Assembly (NCBI RefSeq): GCF_019599465.1
Contig: NZ_RKLR01000002.1
Span: forward strand, 558,001-622,000
From: Haloarcula rubra
GTDB lineage: Archaea; Halobacteriota; Halobacteria; Halobacteriales; Haloarculaceae
Length of the DNA stretch: 64,000 bases
Reading direction: 5' to 3'
Shown: one piece after another, positions 45,939 to 54,055 of the stretch
How positions within the stretch are numbered: the stretch's first letter is position 1
Layout of the letters: each line of letters opens with the position of its first letter
Notes under the pieces: generated by a model
The model's database searches: none
What the model was told of the DNA's origin: nothing
Seen by the model: the letters and a program-made list of their open reading frames with translations, nothing else
Made by a program: the position numbers and the translations under genes

Positions 45939-46085
45939 ATGATAGAGCGGTTCGGCCACGACAAGATTCGACTCGTCAAGTGTCCCGCTTGTGGGGTCGA
46001 CCTACGTGACAAGAAAGCCTCCTTCCACGTCGAGAGCCACACGCCGAACGACTTCGGACTGTCACCGCAGGGGGTGATTCAATGA
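45939..46085 (+). CDS. C2H2-type zinc-finger micro-protein
   Basis: A 48-residue protein with one finger, CPACGVDLRDKKASFHVESH, spacing C-x2-C-x11-H-x3-H, close to a classical C2H2 finger. Small C2H2 proteins of this kind occur in haloarchaeal viruses and integrated elements, usually as presumed DNA-binding regulators. GAGGTG eight bases before ATG 45939 supports the start. It overlaps the next gene by four bases (ATGA). Confidence 0.7.
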   Translation: MIERFGHDKIRLVKCPACGVDLRDKKASFHVESHTPNDFGLSPQGVIQ

Positions 46086-46270
46086 CGGCGAAGAGAGCAG
46101 ACGGGGACCAGTTCGTTCAGGAGAACAAGGAGACGCTCGTTCGTATCCTCAAGCACGGAAACGACGAGTTCGTCCGCGCACTTGCACTGAGTGCGCTGGT
46201 CCGGTACGGAAACGAACCGCTCCTCCACGACGTTGAAGCGGAGATCGAGCGCGCCAAGGAGGAGGTGTAG
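46082..46270 (+). CDS. Small helical protein of unknown function
   Basis: A 62-residue protein, predicted all-helical, with ETLVRILKHGNDEFVRALAL resembling a single HEAT-like helical hairpin. It is co-translated with the C2H2 micro-protein through an ATGA overlap and converges on the integrase gene 11 bases further on. No family assignment; position suggests an element-regulation role such as excision control, which is only inference. Confidence 0.55.
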   Translation: MTAKRADGDQFVQENKETLVRILKHGNDEFVRALALSALVRYGNEPLLHDVEAEIERAKEEV

Positions 46271-46281
46271 CCGTGTCTGTT

Positions 46282-47529
46282 TCAGTTGCCGCCGGCACTC
46301 GCGAACTCCCGTGCTTCACGGAGGAGTTCGGGGTTCTCGTCGCCGAGTTCGATGAACCGCTCGACGTTTTCGAGATTGCCGAGAAGCTCGGGATCGTCGC
46401 GAGCGATTCGGAGCAGCTCGGCACGGGTCTCTCGTTGGTCCGCTTCCAGCTCTTCGACCGCTGCGGTGTCCATCGCCTGACTACACCAGACACAGGTGGG
46501 TTCGTCACGAGGGGTTTCGTTCCGGCATCGTGGGCACGTCACCGGCGCAATTGGGTCGGACTCGTCTTCCTCGACGTCGACGCCGTGGGCCTGCGCGATA
46601 GCGCGGTCGTTAGCGTCACCGAAGACAGCGACATAGCGAGAGGCGACCTTCGAGCCGCGGTCCCAGCCGTGATGGTCCTCGATGTGGGCCTGATTCACGC
46701 CGTCGGAAGCGAGGTAGGACGCCGACGACTTCCGCATCCGGGTGAACGTCACGTCGGCGTGCGTGATGCCAGCCTTCCGGGCGTGCTTCTTGAGAATCTT
46801 GAGCTTCATCTGGTAGCTGATGTCCTCGGGCTTGCTCAGTTTGGACCAGAGCGGGGCCTCTGGCTGGTTCTTGCCCGGATGGACGCTCAGCCACTGCTGG
46901 AGGAAAGGGACGGCGGTCGTGAGGATGACCGACCGCTCGCCCTTCTTCCCGTCGACGGAGATACGCAGGCCGTATTTGTGGTCAGAAACGTCTCCGACGG
47001 AGAGGTTCCGGATTTCCCCGCTACGGGCTCCAGAGTCCCAGGCGACGGCGATGAGCGCCTTGTCTCGGGCGTGGCGGCACTCTTCGAGCATGGGCTTGAT
47101 ATGTTCGTCCCACCAGAGCATCTTCGCCGGGTTCGGCATGGGGTTGTAGTCCTTCGACGTGGTCGCGGAGACCCACGCGATACTGTCGGGAATCTCGTCG
47201 CCGTCGCTGACGTGCTTCCCGAACATTCGCAGCGCGACTCGGTAATCCCGGTTGGACTCTTCGTTGTCGTAGGTGTCGTGAATCCAGCGGACGATGTCCT
47301 CGGCCGCCCGCTTGTCGTCGAGGGCGTCAGCCAGTCCACCGACTTCCTCGGCGATGCGTACACAATGCCTGAGGAGCTTCTCACGGCGCTCCTTGCCGTA
47401 CTGACTCCCGAGCAGGGCCAGTCGGTTGTCGAAGGCCTGCAGTACGTCTCGGTTGTCTCCACTCATCTCCTCGGCGCGCTCAATGCGGCCCTGCAGATTC
47501 TCGATGCGACGATCTGCGTTTCTCGTCAT
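46282..47529 (-). CDS. int: Tyrosine integrase of the tRNA-Phe element
   Basis: A 415-residue tyrosine recombinase. A SAM-like core-binding domain lies at about 40-130. The catalytic domain (about 135-305) has Arg169 in SGARSGEIR, an Arg in FTRMRKSSAS (about 264-266), a His in HHGWD (about 286-289) and the nucleophile Tyr299 in SRYVAVF. A C-terminal tail holds a zinc knuckle pair (CPRC and CVWC, about 335-352) and a helical end. The gene starts 45 bases inside attR, the usual place for an integrase. It should insert the element into tRNA-Phe and, with a helper, excise it. Confidence 0.9.
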   Translation of the reverse strand: MTRNADRRIENLQGRIERAEEMSGDNRDVLQAFDNRLALLGSQYGKERREKLLRHCVRIAEEVGGLADALDDKRAAEDIVRWIHDTYDNEESNRDYRVALRMFGKHVSDGDEIPDSIAWVSATTSKDYNPMPNPAKMLWWDEHIKPMLEECRHARDKALIAVAWDSGARSGEIRNLSVGDVSDHKYGLRISVDGKKGERSVILTTAVPFLQQWLSVHPGKNQPEAPLWSKLSKPEDISYQMKLKILKKHARKAGITHADVTFTRMRKSSASYLASDGVNQAHIEDHHGWDRGSKVASRYVAVFGDANDRAIAQAHGVDVEEDESDPIAPVTCPRCRNETPRDEPTCVWCSQAMDTAAVEELEADQRETRAELLRIARDDPELLGNLENVERFIELGDENPELLREAREFASAGGN

Positions 47530-47574
47530 CTACATGGGGGGATGTCATACCGGCATGTAAACCACCAGTTGAGG

Positions 47575-47589
47575 TCCGGGAGGCGGCAT
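47575..47589 (+). other. attR, right attachment site (tRNA-Phe tail copy)
   Basis: TCCGGGAGGCGGCAT, identical to the tRNA-Phe end at 18427-18441. Upstream of it the match fades (GTTGAGG against GTTCAAA), so only the 3' part of the T arm is duplicated. Confidence 0.75.
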
Positions 47590-47792
47590 TTTCCTGCAGT
47601 TCGTTCCGTATCGACCGGACAGCGACCGCGTTCGACTGAAGTCGTCTCATCCGCCCTGAGATTACGTCGTCCTCCAACTCGCGCGCCGTCGTAATCTGGC
47701 GATTCACTCGCATTCGAGCCCGGCGCGCCCACGAGAGTACGGGCGACGTGAGGACGCGGGATTGAACAGGCCGGCTGGCAAACGACGTGGCG

Positions 47793-48686
47793 ATGTCAAC
47801 GTCCTCGTCACGGCGCGACGACGCCGCCGGGTTTCTCTCGTATCACGACATCTTGGAGCGAGAGATGGTCGACGCGCTCCGAGAGATCGACCGCCCACAG
47901 TCGGCGGTGTTCGTCTCCGGACTGGCCGCTGGCCTGAATGTGAGCTTCGGCGCACTGTTCATCGGAATGGTCCTGTCCTTCTCCGGCGGGTTCGAGTCGG
48001 CACTGGTCCAACAGGTCGCGCTCGCCGGCGCGTCGACCATCGGGTTCCTGTTCGTCATCCTCGGGCAGACGGAACTGTTCACCGCCCACACCACGATGGC
48101 GATACTGCCGGTGCTGGACGGACGGGCGTCGCTCGGGGAGATGGGACAGCTCTGGACGACGGTCTACGTCGCGAACCTGCTGGGCTGTGGCGGGTTCGCG
48201 CTGCTCATCGCGACCCTGGGGCCGTCGCTGCAAATCGTGGACCCGTCGGCCTACGGGGCGCTCGCGGCGAACCTCCTCCCATTCTCGGGGCCGACCATCA
48301 TGTTCAGCGGCGTCGTCGCGGGCTGGTTGATGGGGCTGGTCACGTGGCTGGTCGCCGCCACGGAGGACACCGTCAGTCGCTTCTTCATCGTCGTGTTCGT
48401 CACGGGCGGCATCGGGTTCGCACCGTTCCACCACGCGCTGCTCGGGACGACGGAGGTGCTGACGGCGGCGCTCCTCGGCCAGGGCGTGACGGTCGGGGGC
48501 TTCCTCCGCTTCCTCGCGTGGACCACCGTCGGCAACATCGTCGGCGGGTCGGTGTTCGTCGGGCTGCTCAACTACGGGCACGTCGCGTTGACCGACCGCT
48601 CGGAGTACGACCTCTCGGATAGCGACGACGCCACGGAGGGGGAGGAGGCAGACCACGGGGAACCGTCCGGGACGACCGGCGACTGA
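47793..48686 (+). CDS. Formate/nitrite transporter (FNT) family channel
   Basis: A 297-residue membrane protein with six predicted helices. Segments VFVSGLAAGLNVSFGALFIG, GFLFVILGQTELFTAHTTMAIL and VVFVTGGIGFAPFHHALLGTTEVL follow the FNT pattern, including the conserved central filter region. The family conducts small anions such as formate, nitrite or hydrosulfide; haloarchaeal members are uncharacterised. The acidic tail (about 270-297) is cytoplasmic. ATG 47793 is two codons inside a GTG alternative. It is the first chromosomal gene after attR. Confidence 0.82.
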   Translation: MSTSSSRRDDAAGFLSYHDILEREMVDALREIDRPQSAVFVSGLAAGLNVSFGALFIGMVLSFSGGFESALVQQVALAGASTIGFLFVILGQTELFTAHTTMAILPVLDGRASLGEMGQLWTTVYVANLLGCGGFALLIATLGPSLQIVDPSAYGALAANLLPFSGPTIMFSGVVAGWLMGLVTWLVAATEDTVSRFFIVVFVTGGIGFAPFHHALLGTTEVLTAALLGQGVTVGGFLRFLAWTTVGNIVGGSVFVGLLNYGHVALTDRSEYDLSDSDDATEGEEADHGEPSGTTGD

Positions 48687-48689
48687 GGA

Positions 48690-48901
48690 GTGGCCACCGA
48701 GCGGTGAGTGCCTCCCACGAGACGCCTGCAGGCGCCGATAGGGACGCCGATGACCGTCAAACCGGCCCTGACAGCCGTGGCGGCGAACCACTCCGTGGCT
48801 GTGTCGGCAGTGTCGTCTCCTTGCGGGTCCGCGTCGTCTGGCCGACCCTGTTCTGTCGTTCGACGACCGCCGTCGTTCGGTCCGTTTCGGTTCCGGGGCA
48901 T
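48690..48901 (-). pseudogene. Possible remnant of a small membrane protein gene
   Basis: On the minus strand the frame from ATG 48901 reads acidic residues then TATEWFAATAVRAGLTVIGV, which looks like the entry to a membrane helix of small haloarchaeal proteins. It then turns into unrelated residues and runs out of frame into the transporter gene. This suggests a frameshifted remnant. Weak evidence. Confidence 0.25.
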
Positions 48902-48985
48902 TACGGTCCCCAAGTCATTGCAGTCGCCAGTACGCAATTCGCGGGCTGATGAGCGCCTGATTCGGCCAGACCGCGAGTACGTCGC

Positions 48986-49936
48986 TCACTCGGGGGCTGG
49001 CCGTTCGCCCGAGACGACGCCGTGCAGTCGGAGTACCTCCCACGTGACCGACGTCGTCCACTCGACGCGCGTCCGCCGGGTGGTGTTCCGTTTCGTCGTC
49101 TCGACGATGTAGGCCGTCTCGTTCAGGTCGCCGGCGACCTTCCGGGTGAGCGAGCGGCCGGACCGGCCCATCGCGTTGCCCCGGCGGAACGACCGGGGCC
49201 CGTCGAGGCGGTACTCGTCGTTCACTCGGGCGATAGCCGTCTCGGCGTGGGGCACGGCGTCGCCGGTCACGGTCGGGAAGACGGCCTGTCCGACGCCGCC
49301 GTCGACGCCGTAGATGCCGTCGGAACTGTGGAGGTCGACCACGACGTCGGCGTCGTGCCGGACGAGGACGCTCCAGATGGCGCGGGCCTGCCGACTGGTC
49401 GGCCGGTCGCCGACGGGGAACTGCGCGTTCAGGTCGCGGCCGTCGACCTCGCGGGTTCCGTTGTCCAGCGCACGCGGGTTCGCTTCGGGGACGACGACGA
49501 GCGTTCCGCGTTCGACTTCCCACGTCGCCACGTCTCTCGCGGCCACCGCGCCGGCCGGTTCGTTGCCGTGTTGCCCGCCGACGACCACGACGGTCGGTCC
49601 CGGACGACCGGAGTCGGAGACGTGGACGGTCGTCGCGTTCGCGCCCTCGCGGAGCGTGTACCGGTATCGGCGGTCGTCGGTCGCCGTCGTCGTGGTCGGC
49701 GTCCGTGTCGGTTCGGTCGTCGTGACGGTCGGAGTGGGCGTGGGTGTCGTCGTCTGAGTGGTCCCGGGTCGCTCGCCCGGCGTCGACGCCTCCGTGGCGG
49801 CGAACTCGGCGGGGGCGAACCTGCTCGCCAGTGACGTCCCGACCGCCAGCGGCCCGGTGACGACGACGGCCGTGACGAGAACCGTGACGGCGAGGACGAG
49901 GACCGTCGACGCCGACGGCTTCGATGAGGGTCCCAT
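48986..49936 (-). CDS. Exported succinylglutamate desuccinylase/aspartoacylase-like (M14) protein
   Basis: A 316-residue protein with an N-terminal membrane or signal segment (about 10-40), a Thr/Pro-rich linker (about 50-90) and a zinc carboxypeptidase-like domain. Zinc ligands are visible in VVGGQHGNEPAG (His and Glu) and VVVDLHSSDG (His); a later ETAYIVETTK region would carry the catalytic Glu. The family hydrolyses N-acyl or peptide bonds, but the substrate here is unknown. It would act outside the cell. It converges on the transporter side with a 300-base gap. Confidence 0.78.
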   Translation of the reverse strand: MGPSSKPSASTVLVLAVTVLVTAVVVTGPLAVGTSLASRFAPAEFAATEASTPGERPGTTQTTTPTPTPTVTTTEPTRTPTTTTATDDRRYRYTLREGANATTVHVSDSGRPGPTVVVVGGQHGNEPAGAVAARDVATWEVERGTLVVVPEANPRALDNGTREVDGRDLNAQFPVGDRPTSRQARAIWSVLVRHDADVVVDLHSSDGIYGVDGGVGQAVFPTVTGDAVPHAETAIARVNDEYRLDGPRSFRRGNAMGRSGRSLTRKVAGDLNETAYIVETTKRNTTRRTRVEWTTSVTWEVLRLHGVVSGERPAPE

Positions 49937-50057
49937 AGTGACGACTCGTTCGCAGTGACGGTCCGGGCACCCGTTACTATCGGGCGGCTAAGCCGACCGG
50001 TGGCGGGTGCCGATTAGCCGGCGAATAAGCATCCCGTACCCCGGACTAGGTGAGGAC

Positions 50058-50597
50058 ATGACTGATTCGAAGTCGGGGTCGGAGACGTCACGTAGAGCGA
50101 GTGCGACGGTGGTCGCGGTCGGACTCGTCGTCGGTGCGCTCCTCCTCGCGGCAGGTGGTATCGTCGCCCTCGGCGTCGGTCCGTTCGGCGCCGATAACGG
50201 CACGCAGACGACGCCGACGGGACCGACCGCGACGCCGAACGAGAACACGCCGGGCGAGAACCACGTCCGCCCGTTCACCATCGACATCCGGAGCATCGAG
50301 AAGTGCGGCGAGACGTGCCGAGACGTCACGGTCGCGATAACGAACAACGGCGGGAACGCACGCGAGAACGTCACGGTCACGACCAACATCTACGCCGGCA
50401 ACGACACGGTCTGGAACGCCGAGGAGTCCGTCGGCACCCTCGCCTCGGACGCGTCGCGGACCGAGACCAAACGCATCGATGTCGGCCTCGTCGGCGGGGC
50501 GAAGATAAAACAGAACGACGGCGAGATAACGATAGAGACGGTCGTCCGCTGGGAGGGTGGGTCGGCGACCTTCAGCGAGCGTCGCGACGTCACGTGA
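50058..50597 (+). CDS. Exported or membrane-anchored CARDB-like protein
   Basis: A 179-residue protein with a single N-terminal membrane segment (ATVVAVGLVVGALLLAAGGIVAL), a Thr/Pro/Asn linker (about 48-68) and a beta-sandwich domain. The domain has CGETCRDVTVAITNNGGN and ENVTVTTNIYAGNDTVW, resembling CARDB-type Ig-like folds. Two Cys in CGETC may pair. Asn-x-Thr/Ser sites suggest N-glycosylation. ATG 50058 is preceded by GGTGAGGA. No specific function is known. Confidence 0.7.
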   Translation: MTDSKSGSETSRRASATVVAVGLVVGALLLAAGGIVALGVGPFGADNGTQTTPTGPTATPNENTPGENHVRPFTIDIRSIEKCGETCRDVTVAITNNGGNARENVTVTTNIYAGNDTVWNAEESVGTLASDASRTETKRIDVGLVGGAKIKQNDGEITIETVVRWEGGSATFSERRDVT

Positions 50598-50698
50598 GGC
50601 CACTCGGCTCCCGGCCCCAGTCGCTTAAGACCGAGTTAACCGCGGGCGCGACGCGATAGCGACTGCATAGGGAATCGGGAGGCGGTACTGGACGCGGT

Positions 50699-52519
50699 AT
50701 GCGTACCCCTGATAGACGCACGGTCCTCGTTGCGGCGGGCCTCGCACTCGGCGGCGCGTTCGCGGGCGACGCCGCTACTGCGACCGACGGGTCGGCGTCG
50801 ACCACGCCGACGCAGTCCGCCCAACTCCAGTACGACGCGGCCAAGACAGGACAGACGGACGCGAGTGCCCCGTCGACGGCGCTCGGTCCGGCGTGGCGGT
50901 TCCAGCGACCGGGCGCGGACGGTTGTCCCTCCGCGCCCGCCGTCGCCGACGACACCCTGTACTTCCTCTCGGCCACGCGCGGCGACAATACCGTCCACGC
51001 CGTGGACGCGGACGGGACCGAACTGTGGCGGACGGAGACGGCCGTGACCCAGTGCTCACCGGCCGTAGCCGACGGACTGGTGTTCGTCGGGGGCCTCGGG
51101 GGACTGTTCGCACTCGACGCCGCGACCGGGGAGGGTCGGTGGCACGTCGACAGAGGCGGTCTCTTCGAACCGTCGCCGACCGTCGCCGACGGCGCCGTCT
51201 ACCTCCCCGGTGCCGGCGACGAGGGGCGAATCGCGGCGCGGAACACGACCGACGGGACCGAGCGGTGGGCCTTCCAGGCCGGGACGGAACTGCCCGGCAG
51301 TACCGCGTCGATGACGGCCGTGGCCGTCGCAGACGGCGTGGCGTACGCGGCCGTCGGCACGGACGCCGGCGTCGGCGAACTGTACGCCCTCGACGCCGCC
51401 ACCGGCGACCAGCGGTGGGGCGCTGGCTTCCCCAGAACGGGGGCGCGATACGTCGGGAACGTCGCGACGCCGACGGTGGCCGACGGGCGGGTCTTCTTCG
51501 CCACGGACAACGCGCTGTACGCGCTCTCGCTCGACGGCACCCAGCAGTGGCGGGTCGCCATCGACGGGTTCACGCCCGGGAACTACACCGAGCAGTCCCC
51601 CGCCGTCGCGGACGGGACGGTCTACTTCCCGGACGGCGACGGCCTCTCCGCGTTCGACGCGGCCACCGGCCGGCGCCGCTGGACGTTCGACGCGCCGGCG
51701 GCCACCGTCAGCAGTTCGCCGACCGTCGCCGGCGACGTCGTCTACGTCGGCACGGAGGAAGCGGGCGTCTACGCCCTCGACGCCGGCAGTGGCGACCCGG
51801 TCGGGCAGTACCGCTCTAGCCCGGACGTCCGGGTCGTCGTCCCGCCGGTGGCCGTCGACGGTCGGGTCTACGTCGGCGAGTTCGCCGAGGCCGACGACGC
51901 GGACCCGACGCTCGTCGCGCTGGAATCGGGCGATGAGTCGGTCGCCTCGGCCGAACCCGTCCCGGAGTTCACCGTTCCGGACGAGGTCGTACAGGGGACG
52001 CCCGTCGAGTTCGAGAACCGCTCGGACGCGTTCGGTGACCTCACGGCCGTCGGCGACGCGGCGTTCCGCTGGGACGTCGACGGCGACGGCGAGACGGACG
52101 TCCGTACCGACGCCGTGACCGACCCGGCCCGGTACACGTTCGAGGGGAGTGGCGAGCGGACGGTGACACTCACCGTCGAGAACGACTACGGGTGGGCCGC
52201 CTCGACGAGCAAGTCCGTCACGGTGTCAGAGCACACCGACGAGGGTCCTGTCGCCCGCATCGAGACGGAACCGCCGGACGCCGAAGCCCGGACCTTCGAG
52301 AGCGGCGCGACGGTGACCCTCGACGCCAGCGCCTCGACGGGCGGGACGAGCGACCTCGCTGCCTACGAGTGGACGGTCAACGGTCACGACGACCGCTCCG
52401 GCGTCGAGACGAGCGTCGAACTCGACGGCGTCTGTGGCGACTGGCACGTCACGCTCACCGTCACCGACGAGGACGGCGTCACCGACGAGACGACCGTCGT
52501 CCTGACCGTCGAGGACTGA
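50699..52519 (+). CDS. Exported PQQ-like beta-propeller protein with PKD domains
   Basis: A 606-residue protein. The N-terminus DRRTVLVAAGLALGGAFAG is a twin-arginine signal without a lipobox. Residues about 40-415 are repeated units of the type LFALDAATGEGRWHV and YALDAATGDQRWGAG, giving an eight-bladed PQQ/BamB-like propeller. Two PKD-type Ig domains follow (about 425-515 and 520-606), with FRWDVDGDGETDVRTD and YEWTVNGHDDRSG. It probably acts at the cell surface as a binding or scaffold protein; catalysis with PQQ is unlikely without further motifs. There is a 101-base gap to the previous gene. Confidence 0.83.
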   Translation: MRTPDRRTVLVAAGLALGGAFAGDAATATDGSASTTPTQSAQLQYDAAKTGQTDASAPSTALGPAWRFQRPGADGCPSAPAVADDTLYFLSATRGDNTVHAVDADGTELWRTETAVTQCSPAVADGLVFVGGLGGLFALDAATGEGRWHVDRGGLFEPSPTVADGAVYLPGAGDEGRIAARNTTDGTERWAFQAGTELPGSTASMTAVAVADGVAYAAVGTDAGVGELYALDAATGDQRWGAGFPRTGARYVGNVATPTVADGRVFFATDNALYALSLDGTQQWRVAIDGFTPGNYTEQSPAVADGTVYFPDGDGLSAFDAATGRRRWTFDAPAATVSSSPTVAGDVVYVGTEEAGVYALDAGSGDPVGQYRSSPDVRVVVPPVAVDGRVYVGEFAEADDADPTLVALESGDESVASAEPVPEFTVPDEVVQGTPVEFENRSDAFGDLTAVGDAAFRWDVDGDGETDVRTDAVTDPARYTFEGSGERTVTLTVENDYGWAASTSKSVTVSEHTDEGPVARIETEPPDAEARTFESGATVTLDASASTGGTSDLAAYEWTVNGHDDRSGVETSVELDGVCGDWHVTLTVTDEDGVTDETTVVLTVED

Positions 52520-52521
52520 CG

Positions 52522-53517
52522 CTACTCGGCCCGTTCTTCCGGCGGGATGAACGACCCGACGGAGACGGTGTACAGCGTCACCGTCGCCACGCGGAGGATG
52601 TAGGACACGAGGACGGCCAGCGGCGAGAAGACGACGGCAGTGGCGACGCTGGCGACCACCGGGAGCGACGCGACGGGGAGCGTCGGCGACCCGCCCGGCC
52701 CGGCGTACACCTGCGCGAGGTAGAAGGTGACGAGCAGGGCCGGGACGCCGGTGTAGATGAGTTGCCGGGAGAGGGCGGCGAGGTCCTGCTGGACGGCCAG
52801 CGTCTTGAAGAACTGCCGGATGGTGGCGATACCCTTGAGCAGTTCGAGGATGTCGTCGAGCGCCCCTGCGGCCGCCTCGGGGAGGCGCTCGCCCGCGCCG
52901 CGCTGGAGCGCCCGCACGTCGTCCATGAGGTCCGCGTACTCGGTGCCGAAGGTGAGCGCGAGCACCTCGAACGTGCTCTCGGAGTCCTCGCCGGACTCGA
53001 GATGGGCGGCGTAGCTCACGAGCTCCGTCGCGAGCGTCTGGGCGGTGTCGCGGTGGGCCTCGGGCACGTCCTCCGCGCGCTCGACCTGCCGTTCGAGTTC
53101 GGCCGCCCGCTCTTCGAGGGTGCGGGCGACCAGCGAGAGGAAGGAGCCGGGGTCGTTCGGACTCGCGTCGACGCCGGCGATGTCCTCGACGGAGCGACGG
53201 AAGTCGAGGTTCCCCTCCAGTCGGTCGGTGAGGTCGGCCGGCGCGCCGAACACCCGCGAGAGGATGAGTTGGTTGATAGAGAGCGTGACGGTGACGATGG
53301 TCGCCAGCGCGCCGAGCATCCCGCTCGACAGCACGGACGCGAACGTACTGCCCGGCCCGACGTAGACGACGCCGGCGGCTATCAGGCCGCCGGTCAGTCC
53401 GACCAGCGAGAGGAGCGCGACGGCCGACAACACCGTCCTGCTCCCGGTCAACAGTACCCAGCGCTTGGCCGGGAGGTCGGTCGGCCCCGACCACCCGGAC
53501 CGTTCGGTCTCGGACAT
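52522..53517 (-). CDS. Haloarchaeal membrane protein with four transmembrane segments
   Basis: A 331-residue protein. Two N-terminal membrane segments (about 25-55 and 60-85, TVLSAVALLSLVGLTGGLIAAG and MLGALATIVTVTLSINQLIL) are followed by a large helical cytoplasmic region (about 90-240) rich in Glu, Arg and Ala. Two further segments lie near the end (about 245-315). This two-plus-two layout recalls bestrophin-like or DUF4239-like proteins, but I cannot confirm homology. ATG 53517 agrees with the hydrophilic start MSETERSG. It is convergent with the PQQ gene, two bases apart. Confidence 0.65.
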   Translation of the reverse strand: MSETERSGWSGPTDLPAKRWVLLTGSRTVLSAVALLSLVGLTGGLIAAGVVYVGPGSTFASVLSSGMLGALATIVTVTLSINQLILSRVFGAPADLTDRLEGNLDFRRSVEDIAGVDASPNDPGSFLSLVARTLEERAAELERQVERAEDVPEAHRDTAQTLATELVSYAAHLESGEDSESTFEVLALTFGTEYADLMDDVRALQRGAGERLPEAAAGALDDILELLKGIATIRQFFKTLAVQQDLAALSRQLIYTGVPALLVTFYLAQVYAGPGGSPTLPVASLPVVASVATAVVFSPLAVLVSYILRVATVTLYTVSVGSFIPPEERAE

Positions 53518-53596
53518 GCAACTGCGTCGTCGGTTCAGATGCCAGCACAATAAGTGGCGGTTGCGGGGCGACGCGACGGCGGTCGCGGACGGGACG

Positions 53597-53938
53597 CTAC
53601 GTCGTGTCCTCGTCGCTCTCGACGTCTATGTGGTGGGCCTCCTGCTCGGAGCGCTCGTCGCCGCCCAGCAGTTTCGAGCGCACGTCGTCGGCCAGCGACT
53701 CCACCTGATTGCGGAGGGTGCCGACCTCCTGTTCGAACTCCTCGACCGACCGCTCGACGTAGTGGACTCGCTCTCGTGGGATCCGACGGACGACGTCGCG
53801 GTCGGCGTCCTCGTCGGTCTTGAGTATCCAGTGGTCCTGGAAGTAGGCGATGTGCTCGTTCTGGACGGTCCGTTCGACGGTGCCGTCGTCGGCTGTCTCG
53901 TACACTATCGTCGCCGTCCCGAGGTCGTCGTCGACCAT
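53597..53938 (-). CDS. Conserved haloarchaeal acidic coiled-coil protein
   Basis: A 113-residue soluble protein. The first half is a compact beta domain (TATIVYETADDGTVERTV, then HIAYFQDHWILKTDED), followed by ERVHYVERSVEEFEQEVGTL, which enters a coiled coil, and an acidic tail. It is a lone small gene with no known function. ATG 53938 is chosen since upstream in-frame sequence overlaps the promoter and the divergent oxidoreductase gene. Confidence 0.65.
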   Translation of the reverse strand: MVDDDLGTATIVYETADDGTVERTVQNEHIAYFQDHWILKTDEDADRDVVRRIPRERVHYVERSVEEFEQEVGTLRNQVESLADDVRSKLLGGDERSEQEAHHIDVESDEDTT

Positions 53939-54055
53939 GTGTGTGCCGTGGAGTCGGCGTCGGTTATGTCCTGTGGCTACCGACGAATAAACTTTCAACC
54001 GGTGGTTGTTTCTTCTTTCGAAGCCCCCTTCCTGCCGTCGGGTGTACAGCGTGCG

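Larger units (their letters stand above)
18427..47589. mobile_element. Integrated element of about 29 kb at tRNA-Phe carrying CRISPR-Cas I-B and a McrBC-like system
   Basis: The boundaries are a 15-base direct repeat: the tRNA-Phe 3' end (18427-18441, attL) and its copy at 47575-47589 (attR). A tyrosine integrase gene starts 45 bases inside attR. Everything between is accessory in character: MCM-type helicase, CRISPR-Cas, AbrB/serine recombinase, McrBC-like restriction, small zinc-finger and unknown genes. Base composition is visibly more A/T-rich than the flanks, strongest at 37.4-45.8 kb. I see no capsid, terminase, conjugation or ParA gene, so it resembles an integrated plasmid or a satellite-like island rather than a full provirus. 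Whether it can still excise is unknown. Confidence 0.8.

Noticed and set aside
18441-47574. Idea that the element is a full provirus
   Set aside because: No capsid, portal, terminase or lysis-type gene is visible; MCM and integrase alone do not make a virus.
47660-47697. Inverted repeat AGATTACG / CGTAATCT between attR and the transporter gene
   Set aside because: Short arms, long loop, and no clear link to either neighbour; could be chance or a weak terminator.
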